Source of the DNA: JBEKHI01 sp050012355
GTDB lineage: Bacteria; Actinomycetota; Actinomycetes; Streptosporangiales; Streptosporangiaceae
Direction of reading: 5' to 3'
DNA length: 15,332 bases
Assembly (NCBI GenBank): GCA_050012355.1
Contig: JBEKHI010000301.1
Location: 1 to 15,332 of the forward strand
The notes under the pieces were generated by a model that had not been told where the DNA came from, did not search any database, and was given only the letters and a program-made list of their open reading frames with translations. Both the position numbers and the translations under genes were made by a program. This document shows positions 7,183 to 14,217 of the stretch, in pieces (within the stretch, counting starts at the first letter, position 1; every line of letters starts with the position of its first letter).

Positions 7183-7187
7183 ATCAG

Positions 7188-8090
7188 GTGGACGTGCTCC
7201 AGGAACACCTCACCCGCGCACGAGCGTCCGGCGCCGTCTTCGCTCGTTCAGTCGCACGACCCCCCTGGGGGCTGCGCCTGCCCGGCACCATCCAACTCGC
7301 CGTCCACGCCGTCATCCGGGGTCATGCCTGGCTGTGGCTCGACGACCCACAGGCGGCAGTCAAGCTCACCCCCGGTGACGTAGCGCTAGTCCGGGGCGGT
7401 CTCGACCACCGCGTCGCCCACAGCCTCACCGCCCGCTGCCTCACTGCAGACGACTTCCGAGCTCAGCACTCGGACGATGAGCAAGCCAGCGATCCTGAAG
7501 CGACGGTATTCCTCTGCGGCGCGTACCAGTTCGTCGGCGACGTGGGCAGCCAGCTGGTGGAAGCGCTCCCACCCATGCTCCATCTGCCGCATACCGATGA
7601 CGACCCGTTGCACGATGCCATCGGCATGCTCTCCCGCGAGCTAGCGACGCCGGCACCCGGCCAGCAGACTGTCCTCGACCGGCTTCTCGACATCGTCCTG
7701 GTCCACGCCATACGCGCTTCGTTCCGCCAGAGCCCCCAAACGCCGCGCTGGTATCAAGCCTCGACAGATCCGCGCCTGAACCCAGCACTCCGCGCCATCT
7801 ACACCGACGCCGCCCACCCATGGACCGTGACCGAACTCGCTGCCCTCAGCGGTCTCTCTCGGCCGGCCTTCGCCCGAGCATTCCAGCAGGCTCTCGGCCA
7901 AGCGCCGATCCAGTACCTCACCGAGTGGCGAATGACCCTCGCCCGAGACCACCTACGCTCTGGCGACCTCAGCCTCGCCCAGATAGCTGACCGTACCGGC
8001 TACAGCTCCCCTTACGCCTTCGCCACCGCGTTCCGGCGCCACCATGGTGAGCCGCCCGGCCGATGGCGACAAGACCACGAGGATCCTTAG
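7188..8090 (+). CDS. AraC-family transcriptional regulator with N-terminal cupin
   Basis: This 300-residue regulator starts at GTG 7188 (VDVLQEHLTRARASGAVFAR). Residues about 5-190 form an AraC-type cupin sensor domain, with GLRLPGTIQLAVHAVIRG and LTPGDVALVRGG. The C-terminal 100 residues hold two helix-turn-helix motifs, WTVTELAALSGLSRPAFARA and LSLAQIADRTGYSSPYAFAT, followed by FRRHHGEPPGRWR. The frame is open back to 7011, but that section is antisense to the NmrA gene. No ribosome binding site precedes 7188, so leaderless translation is possible. Relatives commonly sit divergent to NmrA/SDR genes that they control. Here the half-sites in the 76-bp gap support autoregulation plus control of NmrA-SnoaL, and perhaps of the downstream monooxygenase. 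Confidence 0.92.
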   Translation: MDVLQEHLTRARASGAVFARSVARPPWGLRLPGTIQLAVHAVIRGHAWLWLDDPQAAVKLTPGDVALVRGGLDHRVAHSLTARCLTADDFRAQHSDDEQASDPEATVFLCGAYQFVGDVGSQLVEALPPMLHLPHTDDDPLHDAIGMLSRELATPAPGQQTVLDRLLDIVLVHAIRASFRQSPQTPRWYQASTDPRLNPALRAIYTDAAHPWTVTELAALSGLSRPAFARAFQQALGQAPIQYLTEWRMTLARDHLRSGDLSLAQIADRTGYSSPYAFATAFRRHHGEPPGRWRQDHEDP

Positions 8091-8187
8091 TCGATCAAGA
8101 TGACCATCGTGGTCCGGTCCCGCAATCTCCAGCTGACAAGCGGAAGTTAGCCGGTGGGTCTGTCAAGGCCGGGCAGCGCGCGGAGTC

Positions 8188-8250
8188 TTGACATCGGCGG
8201 CTCTTCCGCACGATCGTACCCATACGACCGCCATGCGGACATTTGTACGA
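8188..8250 (+). promoter_or_regulatory. Possible promoter/operator upstream of the flavin monooxygenase
   Basis: In the 181-bp gap after the AraC gene, a consensus-like -35 hexamer TTGACA lies at 8188-8193, without a convincing -10 at 17-18 bp. Further on, TCGTAC (8214-8219) and GTACGA (8245-8250) form a perfect 6-bp inverted repeat flanking 25 bases. This could be a transcription-factor site 22 bases before the start codon. Both signals are weak and could be chance. Confidence 0.3.
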
Positions 8251-8271
8251 AAAGTGAATGGAGTCTTGTCG

Positions 8272-10056
8272 ATGACGACACCGCCGAACGGAGAACCAGT
8301 AGTCGAGACCGACGTGCTCGTGGTCGGGTCCGGGCCAGCGGGCGCGTCGGCTGCGCTTTTCCTGGCGACCTCCGGGACCGACGCCCTGCTGATCACCAAG
8401 TACGGACGGCTGTCCGACAGTCCCCGGGCACACATCACGAACCAGCGGACCATGGAAGCCATGCGTGACATGGGCATCGAGGACCGGCTCATGCGCGAGG
8501 CGACTCCGTGGGAGTACATGGGCAACACGACGTTCTGCACCAGCCTGGCGGGCGAGGAACTGGGCCGCATTCCGTCCTGGGGCACGGACACGGCCCGGCA
8601 CGCCAACTATGAACTGGCAAGCCCGTGCACGATGCTGGACGCCCCGCAGACGATCACGGAGCCGATCCTCGTCAAGGCGGCGCAGGAGCGCGGTGCGCGG
8701 ATCCGCTTCGACTCCGAGTACCTTTCGCACACCCAGGATGAGACCGGCGTGACGTCTAGGGTCAGGGACCGGCTGACGGGCGCCACCTACGCCGTCCGGT
8801 CCAAGTACCTGATCGGCGCCGACGGCGCGCGCAGCGCCGTCGCCGCCGACCTCGGCCTGCCCTTGGAAGGGCCGGGTGCCGTCGGCGGGTCGATGAGCAT
8901 CGTCTTCGAGGCCGACCTGTCCCGGTTCGTGGCGCACCGTCCGTCGGTCCTGTACTGGATGCTGCAGCCCGGCGCGGAGCGCGAGGGCGTCGGCCTCGGC
9001 GTGTTGCGGATGATCAAGCCGTGGCATGAGTGGATGCTGATGTGGGGTTACGAGGTGGCCGCCGGGCCGCCGGAATTCACTGACGAGTTCATCCGCGAGC
9101 TGGCAGTGAACCTGGTCGGCACCGATGACTTCGAGATGCGGGTCAAGTCCGCATCTCCGTGGACGGTGAACCACCAGTACGCGACCACGATCTCGGGGGG
9201 CCGCGTGTTTTGCGTGGGGGACGCGATCCACCGGCACCCGCCGACGAACGGCCTTGGCTCCAATACCTCGATCCAGGACTCCTACAACCTCGCGTGGAAG
9301 CTCGCGCTCGTCGTCGCCGGAACGGCGGCGCCGTCTCTGCTCGACTCCTACGACGCCGAGCGCGGGCCGATCGCCCGGCAGATCGTCGAGCGGGCCAACC
9401 AGTCCATCGCCGATACCGGCAAGATCCTCACTGCGCTTGACCTGTCCGACACGACCGACGTCGCCCTGCTCGAGGGACAGCTGGCCAAGCGCAAGGACCC
9501 TGGTCCCAAGGGCGAGAAGATCCGCGCCGCTCTCCGCGAGGCGATCGCGTACAAGGCTTACGAGTTCGACGCGCACGGCGTCGAGCACAACCAGCGGTAC
9601 TCCTCAGCCGCCGTGGTGCCCGACGGCACCCCGACGCCGGAGTACCGGCAGGATCCCGAACTGTACGCACAGGCCACGACGTGGCCGGGCGCCAAGCTGC
9701 CGCACACGTGGGTAACCAGGGAGGGGCGCCGGGTCTCCACGCTCGACCTCGCCGGGCATGGCGAGTTCGCCCTGGTGACCGGCATCGGAGGCAAGGCCTG
9801 GCTGGACGCCGCAGCCGAGCTTGGTCATCACCTTGGGATCGCGATCACGCCGGTCTCGATCGGCCCCGGCGAGGAGTACGAGGATCCCTACGGCACCTGG
9901 GCGGAGCTGCGCGAAATCGAGGACGGGGGAGCGCTGCTCGTCCGGCCCGACCTCTACATCGCGGCTCGCCGCCTGACCGCCCCGTCCTCATCCGGCCAGG
10001 CCCGCGACTGGCTCGCCGCCGCGCTAGAAAAGGTACTGGGCAGGGCGGCCTCTTAA
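8272..10056 (+). CDS. FAD-dependent aromatic monooxygenase, TfdB (2,4-dichlorophenol 6-monooxygenase)/phenol hydroxylase type
   Basis: This 594-residue class A flavoprotein hydroxylase starts at ATG 8272, with TGGAG 8 bases upstream. It has the FAD-binding GxGxxG motif VVGSGPAGASAA (18-29), the family segment PRAHITNQRTMEAMRDMGIE (51-70), the DG motif YLIGADGARSAV (179-190) and the GD motif RVFCVGDAIHRHPPTNGLGS (311-330) followed by NTSIQDSYNLAWKLAL. A thioredoxin-like C-terminal domain (LPHTWV to the end) is typical of the TfdB/phenol hydroxylase group. The enzyme would use NAD(P)H and O2 to ortho-hydroxylate a phenolic ring to a catechol. RAHITNQRTME is especially TfdB-like, but tetracycline- and polyketide-tailoring hydroxylases share the fold, so the substrate is uncertain. 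An alcohol dehydrogenase fragment begins directly after its stop. Confidence 0.9.
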   Translation: MTTPPNGEPVVETDVLVVGSGPAGASAALFLATSGTDALLITKYGRLSDSPRAHITNQRTMEAMRDMGIEDRLMREATPWEYMGNTTFCTSLAGEELGRIPSWGTDTARHANYELASPCTMLDAPQTITEPILVKAAQERGARIRFDSEYLSHTQDETGVTSRVRDRLTGATYAVRSKYLIGADGARSAVAADLGLPLEGPGAVGGSMSIVFEADLSRFVAHRPSVLYWMLQPGAEREGVGLGVLRMIKPWHEWMLMWGYEVAAGPPEFTDEFIRELAVNLVGTDDFEMRVKSASPWTVNHQYATTISGGRVFCVGDAIHRHPPTNGLGSNTSIQDSYNLAWKLALVVAGTAAPSLLDSYDAERGPIARQIVERANQSIADTGKILTALDLSDTTDVALLEGQLAKRKDPGPKGEKIRAALREAIAYKAYEFDAHGVEHNQRYSSAAVVPDGTPTPEYRQDPELYAQATTWPGAKLPHTWVTREGRRVSTLDLAGHGEFALVTGIGGKAWLDAAAELGHHLGIAITPVSIGPGEEYEDPYGTWAELREIEDGGALLVRPDLYIAARRLTAPSSSGQARDWLAAALEKVLGRAAS

Positions 10057-10191
10057 AACGAGGGCGGCGGGCCGCTTCAGGTGGCCGATGTCGCCGTGCC
10101 GCTGCCAGGGCCAGGCGAGGCGTTTGTTGGGGTGAAGGCCTGCGGCGTCTGCTTCAGTGGCATCAAAGTCGGCGAAGGGCGGCCCGCTGGC
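10057..10191 (+). pseudogene. N-terminal fragment of a zinc-dependent alcohol dehydrogenase (MDR, GroES-like)
   Basis: Immediately after the monooxygenase stop, and in the same frame, 45 codons read NEGGGPLQVADVAVPLPGPG then EAFVGVKACGVCFSGIKVGE. This is the N-terminal GroES-like segment of medium-chain Zn alcohol dehydrogenases, including the ACGVC cysteine that binds catalytic zinc. The usual Asp after CxS is Gly here, and the first few residues with the start codon are missing. The rest of the enzyme is absent; the sequence passes into integrase-like DNA. It is a truncated relic. Confidence 0.65.
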
Positions 10192-10257
10192 TGCCGCTCG
10201 CGCCGGGGGAGTCGGTCCGAGTAGTCGCGGAGACCGGACCAGGAACCTGCTGGTCGC

Positions 10258-10512
10258 CCTCCGGGGTTCAGCGACCGGGGAGCGCACCTGGAAGCGTTCT
10301 ACGCCCGCCTGTGCTACGCCGCCCTGCGCCCATCTGAGGCGGTCATGCTCCGCGAGAGTGACCTTGCGCCTGCCGAAGAAGGGATGGGTGAGGATCGTCC
10401 TGACGCCTCGGCCTCCGCGCTGGCACGGCCTGGACTGACCACGGCAACGCCCGGCAGGAACGCAGGCTGAAGCACCGCGCAGCCCACGAGACAAGGACCA
10501 TCCTCCACCCCG
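10258..10512 (+). pseudogene. Frameshifted fragment of a phage/ICE-type tyrosine integrase
   Basis: Three consecutive pieces in three frames rebuild one integrase segment: GAHLEAFYARLCYAALRPSE followed by AVMLRESDL (frame of 10279), TLRLPKKGWVRIVL (next frame), and RAGTAWTDHGNARQERRLKH followed by RAAHETRTI (third frame). The order matches the catalytic-domain start of actinobacterial tyrosine recombinases, where ALRPSE carries the first catalytic arginine. The N-terminal arm-binding part and the downstream HxxR and tyrosine motifs are missing. At least two frameshifts make it inactive. It marks a past integrative element or recombination site. Confidence 0.7.
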
Positions 10513-10533
10513 GCCCGAGTCCGAACCCAATGA

Positions 10534-10964
10534 CGAGGGAGACGACAGCAGCGAGCAGGCATCCTGCAATGCCGGCTGCTGCACGGCGACCCGCGCAAAG
10601 TCGTCCTCGCCCGCTCAGACGTCCCGCTCGAGCTGGGCAGCCACCGCAGCCCCGGCAGCCGGCCCGGCAACCACCCGCTCGTCGCGGTCCATCACTTCAA
10701 GTGGCGGCCCGGGATCACCGCAGACCTGCGCAGGCGCGTCCGCTACCACGGCAGCGGCGAATGGGACGAGCAGACACCCGCGATCCGGACCGAGGCCGGC
10801 CGCCTGCTGCGCCACCTGGACCAGCACGACGGGCACATCAGCACCGACATCCCGGGCCTGGACTGGCGCCCGGTGACCCTCGCCGGCCTGCCGGACTGGT
10901 GGGCACGCGAAGCCGCCGACATCGCCGCCGGGTTCCGGCCCCCGCCCGGCCCGCTCCCGCATGA
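10534..10964 (+). pseudogene. 5'-truncated probable glycosyltransferase (GT2-like) C-terminal region
   Basis: A frame opened by TGA at 10531-10533 encodes GILQCRLLHGDPRKVVLARS, then VHHFKWRPGITADLRRRVRY and LPDWWAREAADIAAGFRPPP. No ATG or GTG precedes this section. The VHHFKWR segment and Arg-rich helix recall the C-terminal part of family 2 glycosyltransferases, from memory only. The catalytic GT-A core (DxD) is absent. The frame runs on to 11100 inside the FkbM gene, while a TGA in another frame (10962-10964) overlaps the FkbM ATG in an ATGA. That suggests the original gene ended there and later picked up a frameshift. A sugar-transfer gene next to an FkbM methyltransferase would be a common pairing. 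Confidence 0.45.
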
Positions 10965-11911
10965 ACGAGAACCAGCCGCACACGCACAGCACCGGCCCCT
11001 GGCCGCTGCCGGTCCGCTGGGGGCTGCGGTACCTGCGGTGCGCTCCCGGCCGGCTCCCCGGCCAGGCACTGCTCGCCGGCCTGCTAGACCGCCACCTTGA
11101 ACGCCGCGCCCTCAGCGGCCTCACCGCAACCCGGTACGGAGCCGTCATCCCGGTCACCAGCAGCGATCTCATCCAGCGGTACCTGATGATCTTCGGCACC
11201 TGGGAACCCCACCTCACCGGCTGGCTCACCAGCCGGATCCGGCCCGGCGACACCGTCATCGACGTCGGCGCCAACATCGGCTACTACAGCCTGCTCGCCG
11301 CCTGCCTGGCCGGGCCGCGCGGGCACGTCATCGCGATCGAGCCATCCCCGGTCTTCTGCCAGGCACTGGCCTCAGCCGCAGACGCCAACGGACTGCACCA
11401 GGTCCGCGTCGTCCAGGCAGCCGCCAGCGACATCCCCGCCCGGCTCAGCTTCTACCAGCCCGAACCCGGCAACCTGGGGCACACCACTGCCGTGCCGCCC
11501 CGGTCGGCGGTACCCGCGCTGTTCACCGCCCAGGCCCGCCCGCTGGGTGATCTCGTCCGTCCCGCCGACCTGGCCGCCGCCCGCATCATCAAGATCGACG
11601 TCGAAGGCGCCGAAGCCGCCGTCATCGACGGCCTGGCCCCGCACCTGAACCTGCTCCGGCCCGACGCCGACCTCATCATCGAGGTCAGCCCGCGGCTCCT
11701 GCGCCGCCAGGACCGCGCAGTCACCGACATCACCGGAACGCTATCCGGCTACGGCTGGCACCCCTACCTCATCACGAACAACTACGACGCCCGCAGCTAT
11801 CCCGCCGCGCTCCGCCGACCCCGGCCGCCCCGGCGACTGGACCTGCCGATCACCAGGCTCCCCGACCCGGCCGACCTCGTGTTTTCCCGGACCGACGCCA
11901 GGCACCTCTAA
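10961..11911 (+). CDS. FkbM family methyltransferase
   Basis: This 316-residue SAM-dependent methyltransferase has motif I VIDVGANIGYYSLL (99-112), the acidic loop IAIEPSP (124-130) and the FkbM signature IIKIDVEGAEAAVIDGL (209-225). FkbM proteins O-methylate sugars, polyketides and glycopeptides. The N-terminal 70 residues, with WGLRYLRCAPGRLPGQALL, are a variable helical extension. The ATG at 10961 lacks a clear ribosome binding site but overlaps an upstream TGA, so it was probably translated by coupling to the now-truncated upstream gene; present expression may be impaired. It converges on the P-loop gene with a 4-base stop overlap. The substrate is unknown, most likely a glycan or glycosylated metabolite given the probable glycosyltransferase remnant. 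Confidence 0.9.
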   Translation: MNENQPHTHSTGPWPLPVRWGLRYLRCAPGRLPGQALLAGLLDRHLERRALSGLTATRYGAVIPVTSSDLIQRYLMIFGTWEPHLTGWLTSRIRPGDTVIDVGANIGYYSLLAACLAGPRGHVIAIEPSPVFCQALASAADANGLHQVRVVQAAASDIPARLSFYQPEPGNLGHTTAVPPRSAVPALFTAQARPLGDLVRPADLAAARIIKIDVEGAEAAVIDGLAPHLNLLRPDADLIIEVSPRLLRRQDRAVTDITGTLSGYGWHPYLITNNYDARSYPAALRRPRPPRRLDLPITRLPDPADLVFSRTDARHL

Positions 11912-12429
11912 CGATCCGGCTCCGGGCCGCCCGCGATCTCCTCGCCCTCCCCGTCCGGCTCCTCGAACCGGCCGATGAAGTCATCCAGCGCCGGTTCTGT
12001 CACCAGCAGCGCGTTGGCGTCGTCCCGCTGGTTCCGCTCAGCCAGCCGGCGCAGCAGCTCCTCCCGGCTGACCCGGAAATACACCAGCCGCCACCGGCCC
12101 CCGGCCGCCTCCACGAGCTTCTTGGCCGCGTCCCGGTCCGCCCTGGTCCACAAGCCCCGGTCCAGCACCGCATCCCGGCCCGCAGCGACCAGCTCGCCCA
12201 GCCGCCGGTACACGTCCTCGATCACCGGAGCCTCCCGGGCGAAATACTCCGACTCGTGATAGTCAACGCCGTACCGGCCGTGCCGGGCGAACACCTCCTC
12301 ATCAACCGACAGCCGGACCACACCCGAAGCTTCAAGCCGCCGGGCATACGTCGTCTTACCCGAACCAGTCAGGCCCGTCAGCAGCCACACAGTGGCCGGA
12401 CAGCCCGCCCCGCTTGCGGAAGACATCAT
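11908..12429 (-). CDS. P-loop ATP-binding kinase-like protein (AAA_33/zeta-toxin-like)
   Basis: This 173-residue single-domain P-loop protein has Walker A GLTGSGKTTYAR (19-30), Asp43 in SVDEEVF at the usual phosphoacceptor-contact position, VLDRGLWTRADRD (88-100) and an Arg-rich lid RRLAERNQRDDANALLVTE. It resembles the small AAA_33/zeta-toxin/chloramphenicol-phosphotransferase group, which phosphorylate small molecules, nucleotides or sugars. I chose the ATG at 12429, with AGGA 7 bases upstream; a GTG at 12432 adds one residue. No antitoxin-like partner is visible immediately upstream, so toxicity is not implied. The gene runs convergent to FkbM with overlapping stop codons (11908-11911), so read-through from each side is antisense to the other. 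Confidence 0.83.
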   Translation of the reverse strand: MMSSASGAGCPATVWLLTGLTGSGKTTYARRLEASGVVRLSVDEEVFARHGRYGVDYHESEYFAREAPVIEDVYRRLGELVAAGRDAVLDRGLWTRADRDAAKKLVEAAGGRWRLVYFRVSREELLRRLAERNQRDDANALLVTEPALDDFIGRFEEPDGEGEEIAGGPEPDR

Positions 12430-12728
12430 CACCAGGTCCTAGTCCTCGCTGTCGTCATTCTCGCCGCACTCCCCGGCCGCCAGGGCGGCGGCCAGCGCCA
12501 GGACACCAGTTCAGCATCTCCCGCTGAAGCTGCCGTAGTAGCCGCGAAATCACGGTTCTACGCATTATGCAGCGACGATCCCGTGATCCGGGCAGCCAGA
12601 CGCCCTGATCGCCGGCACACCAGCCGCAGACCAGTTCCGCCCCGGGACAGCCGGTTCTGCCTCAGCTGCGAGGTGCCTGCACCGGCCGGGGGAGTCCGTG
12701 AGGCCGATGCGCGGCCCGGATCAGTACC
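12430..12728. other. Intergenic stretch without a recognisable gene
   Basis: No convincing gene is seen in these 299 bases. On the minus strand a short frame ending with TAG at 12441-12439 reads GVLALAAALAAGECGENDDS, which looks like a real protein tail, but it is closed by a TGA about 24 codons upstream and has no start. It may be a remnant, or simply the leader region of the P-loop gene. The plus-strand frame through the region is of low complexity and matches nothing I know. Confidence 0.3.
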
Positions 12729-12995
12729 TCAGTCCTCGTCTGCCGTCGGGATGCCGAGCGCGGCGCGCATCTCACCTTCGTCCGCGGTAATGACTACGTG
12801 CGGTCCGGCCCCGGGAGCCATCCGGACCGCTGCGACTGCCCGGCCGCGGAACACGTCACACGGGGCGAACTGATACCACGGGCGGAGCCCGGCCAGCGGC
12901 TTCACCCAGTCGGGCAGCGCGCCCGCGATGTTGCGTGCCGTGTCGGGGCGCGCGTCAGTGACCCCGCCTGCCGTCTGGCTGCCCGGTATGGTCAC
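12729..12995 (-). CDS. Small hypothetical protein (88 aa), coupled to the upstream gene
   Basis: This 88-residue ORF starts at GTG 12995 (VTIPGSQTAGGVTDARPD). Its GTG overlaps the TGA of the preceding minus-strand gene in a GTGA, which argues for coupled translation and for both being real. The middle part, LPDWVKPLAGLRPWYQFAPC then DVFRGRAVAAVRMAP, suggests a compact beta-rich domain, and the end is acidic (TADED). I do not recognise the family. There is no signal peptide or membrane helix. Confidence 0.6.
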   Translation of the reverse strand: MTIPGSQTAGGVTDARPDTARNIAGALPDWVKPLAGLRPWYQFAPCDVFRGRAVAAVRMAPGAGPHVVITADEGEMRAALGIPTADED

Positions 12996-13207
12996 GACGC
13001 CAGCCTGCTGTGGCGCAGCAGGTCCATCCGGATTGAATCAGCTACGACGTACATGTGGTCGGGGTGGGAGAACCCGAGCTGCCGGAGCGCTTCCTGGGCC
13101 GGCCCGCCCGGGTGCGTCTGGAACCAGGCGCGCAGTTGCTCGCGGCGGCGTTTCATTTCGCCGCTTCGCTCCAGCCGTTCGATCTGCTGTGCTTCACGCC
13201 GGGTCAC
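12992..13207 (-). CDS. Small hypothetical protein (71 aa) with charged helical N-terminus
   Basis: GTG 13207 is preceded by AGGAGG (13223-13218) with a 10-base spacing, a near-perfect ribosome binding site. The 71 residues begin VTRREAQQIERLERSGEMKR, a highly charged predicted helix or coiled coil. They continue with LRAWFQTHPGGPAQEALRQL and GFSHPDHMYVVADSIRMDLL. The family is unrecognised. It is the first gene of a coupled pair with the 88-aa protein and lies 138 bp downstream of the XRE-DUF5753 stop, on the same strand. That gap carries a GTTGCC motif cluster like the one in front of the XRE module, so the pair may belong to the same regulon. A small partner-protein role is possible but unproven. 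Confidence 0.65.
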   Translation of the reverse strand: MTRREAQQIERLERSGEMKRRREQLRAWFQTHPGGPAQEALRQLGFSHPDHMYVVADSIRMDLLRHSRLAS

Positions 13208-13314
13208 GGGACTGGTGCCTCCTCATAGCCGGATCTGCTGGCGCCCGCCCGTCTGCCTCACGGAATCAGCCGTGTGACGTGCGCTAATGCGAGCGTAGGA
13301 ATCCGGCGGATGCG

Positions 13315-13341
13315 CGGGCAACGGTGTTGCCCGAAGTTGGC
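13315..13341. promoter_or_regulatory. GTTGCC motif cluster / hairpin between XRE-DUF5753 and the small-gene pair
   Basis: CGGGCAACGGTGTTGCCCG (13315-13333) is a perfect palindrome of 8-bp arms and a 3-base centre. It is followed by a second, imperfect copy, GTTGGC, at 13336, 10 bp after the GTTGCC at 13326. The 14 bases 13326-13339 are identical to 14478-14491 in front of the XRE module. It begins a few bases past the XRE stop (13346), so it could equally be a terminator stem, although no T-tract follows. Confidence 0.5.
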
Positions 13342-13345
13342 GAAA

Positions 13346-14188
13346 CTACTCGCTGGCCAGGTCCCGCGCGGCGCGGCCGATCAGCTGGCGCGCGCCGCGT
13401 CCGTGCAGTGCTGACCGCTGGAGCTGCTCGAAGAGCTGCGCGTAGATGGCGATCTCGGCGGGCTGGGTGATGCTCAGCAGCGCGGACGGTGTTTCCACCT
13501 GGGCCTGGGAGTCGTCGAAGATCCAGAAGCAGCTTTGCATCATCACGGTGCGGCGCCCGCCGGCCGGGATGATCCCCAGGCTGACGGCAGGCATGGTCGC
13601 GATGGCCAGCAGCCGGTCGAGCTGGCCGGCCATCACGTCGGCGTCGGCGGCCCGGGTCCGCAGGACCTGTTCCTCCAGGATGATCTCGAAGCGGCGGTTC
13701 CCGCCGTGCAGCAGGTTCTGGCGTTGCATGCGCGCCGCCACGGCTGCGTCGGTGTCGGCCGGAAGTGACATCAGCCCGGCCCAGGCGCGCAGGACCGCGG
13801 CGGTGTAGCCCGCGGTGGCGAGCAGGTCGGGCAGGAACATGGTCTGGTAGACGCGGAACAGCGAGGTCTGCTCATACAGCGGCTGGTAGCTGTCCTGGAA
13901 GTGCTTGAGGCCGGAGCGCATCTTGCGGCGCCACTCGACGTACATCGCGTCCACGGCCCGGGCTGTCGCGATCAGGTCCGGCGCCTGCTCGGGCGCACCG
14001 CAGTGGATGCACCAGGCCCGGATGTCCTGTTGCGAGGGCGGCCGGGTGCCGTGTTCCAGCTTGCTGACCTTGCTGAAGTGCCAGCCGGCCAGCCTGGCCA
14101 GCTCACGTGCGCTCAGCCCGGCATCCAGCCGGACCTCCCGCAGCCGCATGCCCAGCGCCCGCCGGGACTGCTCGATGTCACCGGGCAC
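13346..14188 (-). CDS. XRE-family transcriptional regulator with DUF5753 domain
   Basis: This 280-residue protein starts at GTG 14188 with AGGTGA 6 bases upstream. Residues about 12-68 form the helix-turn-helix (LGMRLREVRLDAGLSARELA, then WHFSKVSKLEHGTRPPSQQD). Residues about 95-275 are the DUF5753 effector domain, with YEQTSLFRVYQTMFLPDLLA, TAGYTAAVL, FEIILEEQVLR and LGIIPAGG. This architecture is very abundant in Streptomyces and relatives, where the regulator normally neighbours a small DUF397 or similar protein. Here the neighbour is the 79-aa gene 29 bases upstream on the same strand, in the same place but of a different family. DUF5753 proteins are thought to be developmental or metabolic regulators; the ligand is unknown. 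The flanking GTTGCC clusters are candidate binding sites. Confidence 0.93.
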   Translation of the reverse strand: MPGDIEQSRRALGMRLREVRLDAGLSARELARLAGWHFSKVSKLEHGTRPPSQQDIRAWCIHCGAPEQAPDLIATARAVDAMYVEWRRKMRSGLKHFQDSYQPLYEQTSLFRVYQTMFLPDLLATAGYTAAVLRAWAGLMSLPADTDAAVAARMQRQNLLHGGNRRFEIILEEQVLRTRAADADVMAGQLDRLLAIATMPAVSLGIIPAGGRRTVMMQSCFWIFDDSQAQVETPSALLSITQPAEIAIYAQLFEQLQRSALHGRGARQLIGRAARDLASE

Positions 14189-14217
14189 GCCGGGTCACCT
14201 GCAGCCTGGCACCGCTG

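Noticed and set aside
8102..8114. GACCA-TCG-TGGTC hairpin after the AraC stop as a terminator
   Set aside because: Only 5-bp arms and no T-tract; such short repeats are expected by chance at this base composition.
8095..9588. 497-codon minus-strand frame across the flavin monooxygenase
   Set aside because: It is antisense to a gene with clear FAD motifs and reads as Arg/Gly/His-rich low-complexity sequence typical of the complementary frame in GC-rich DNA.
10530..10964. 144-codon frame beginning at ATG 10530
   Set aside because: It is Arg/Pro-rich low complexity; the overlapping frame of 10534 carries the protein-like sequence. Only its stop is of interest, since it overlaps the FkbM start.
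11908..12429. Zeta-type toxin of a toxin-antitoxin pair
   Set aside because: Only the generic P-loop kinase motifs are present and no epsilon-like or other antitoxin gene is adjacent, so a toxin label is not supported.
12256..12873. 205-codon plus-strand frame
   Set aside because: It overlaps the P-loop gene and the 88-aa gene antisense, and the middle section has no recognisable protein.
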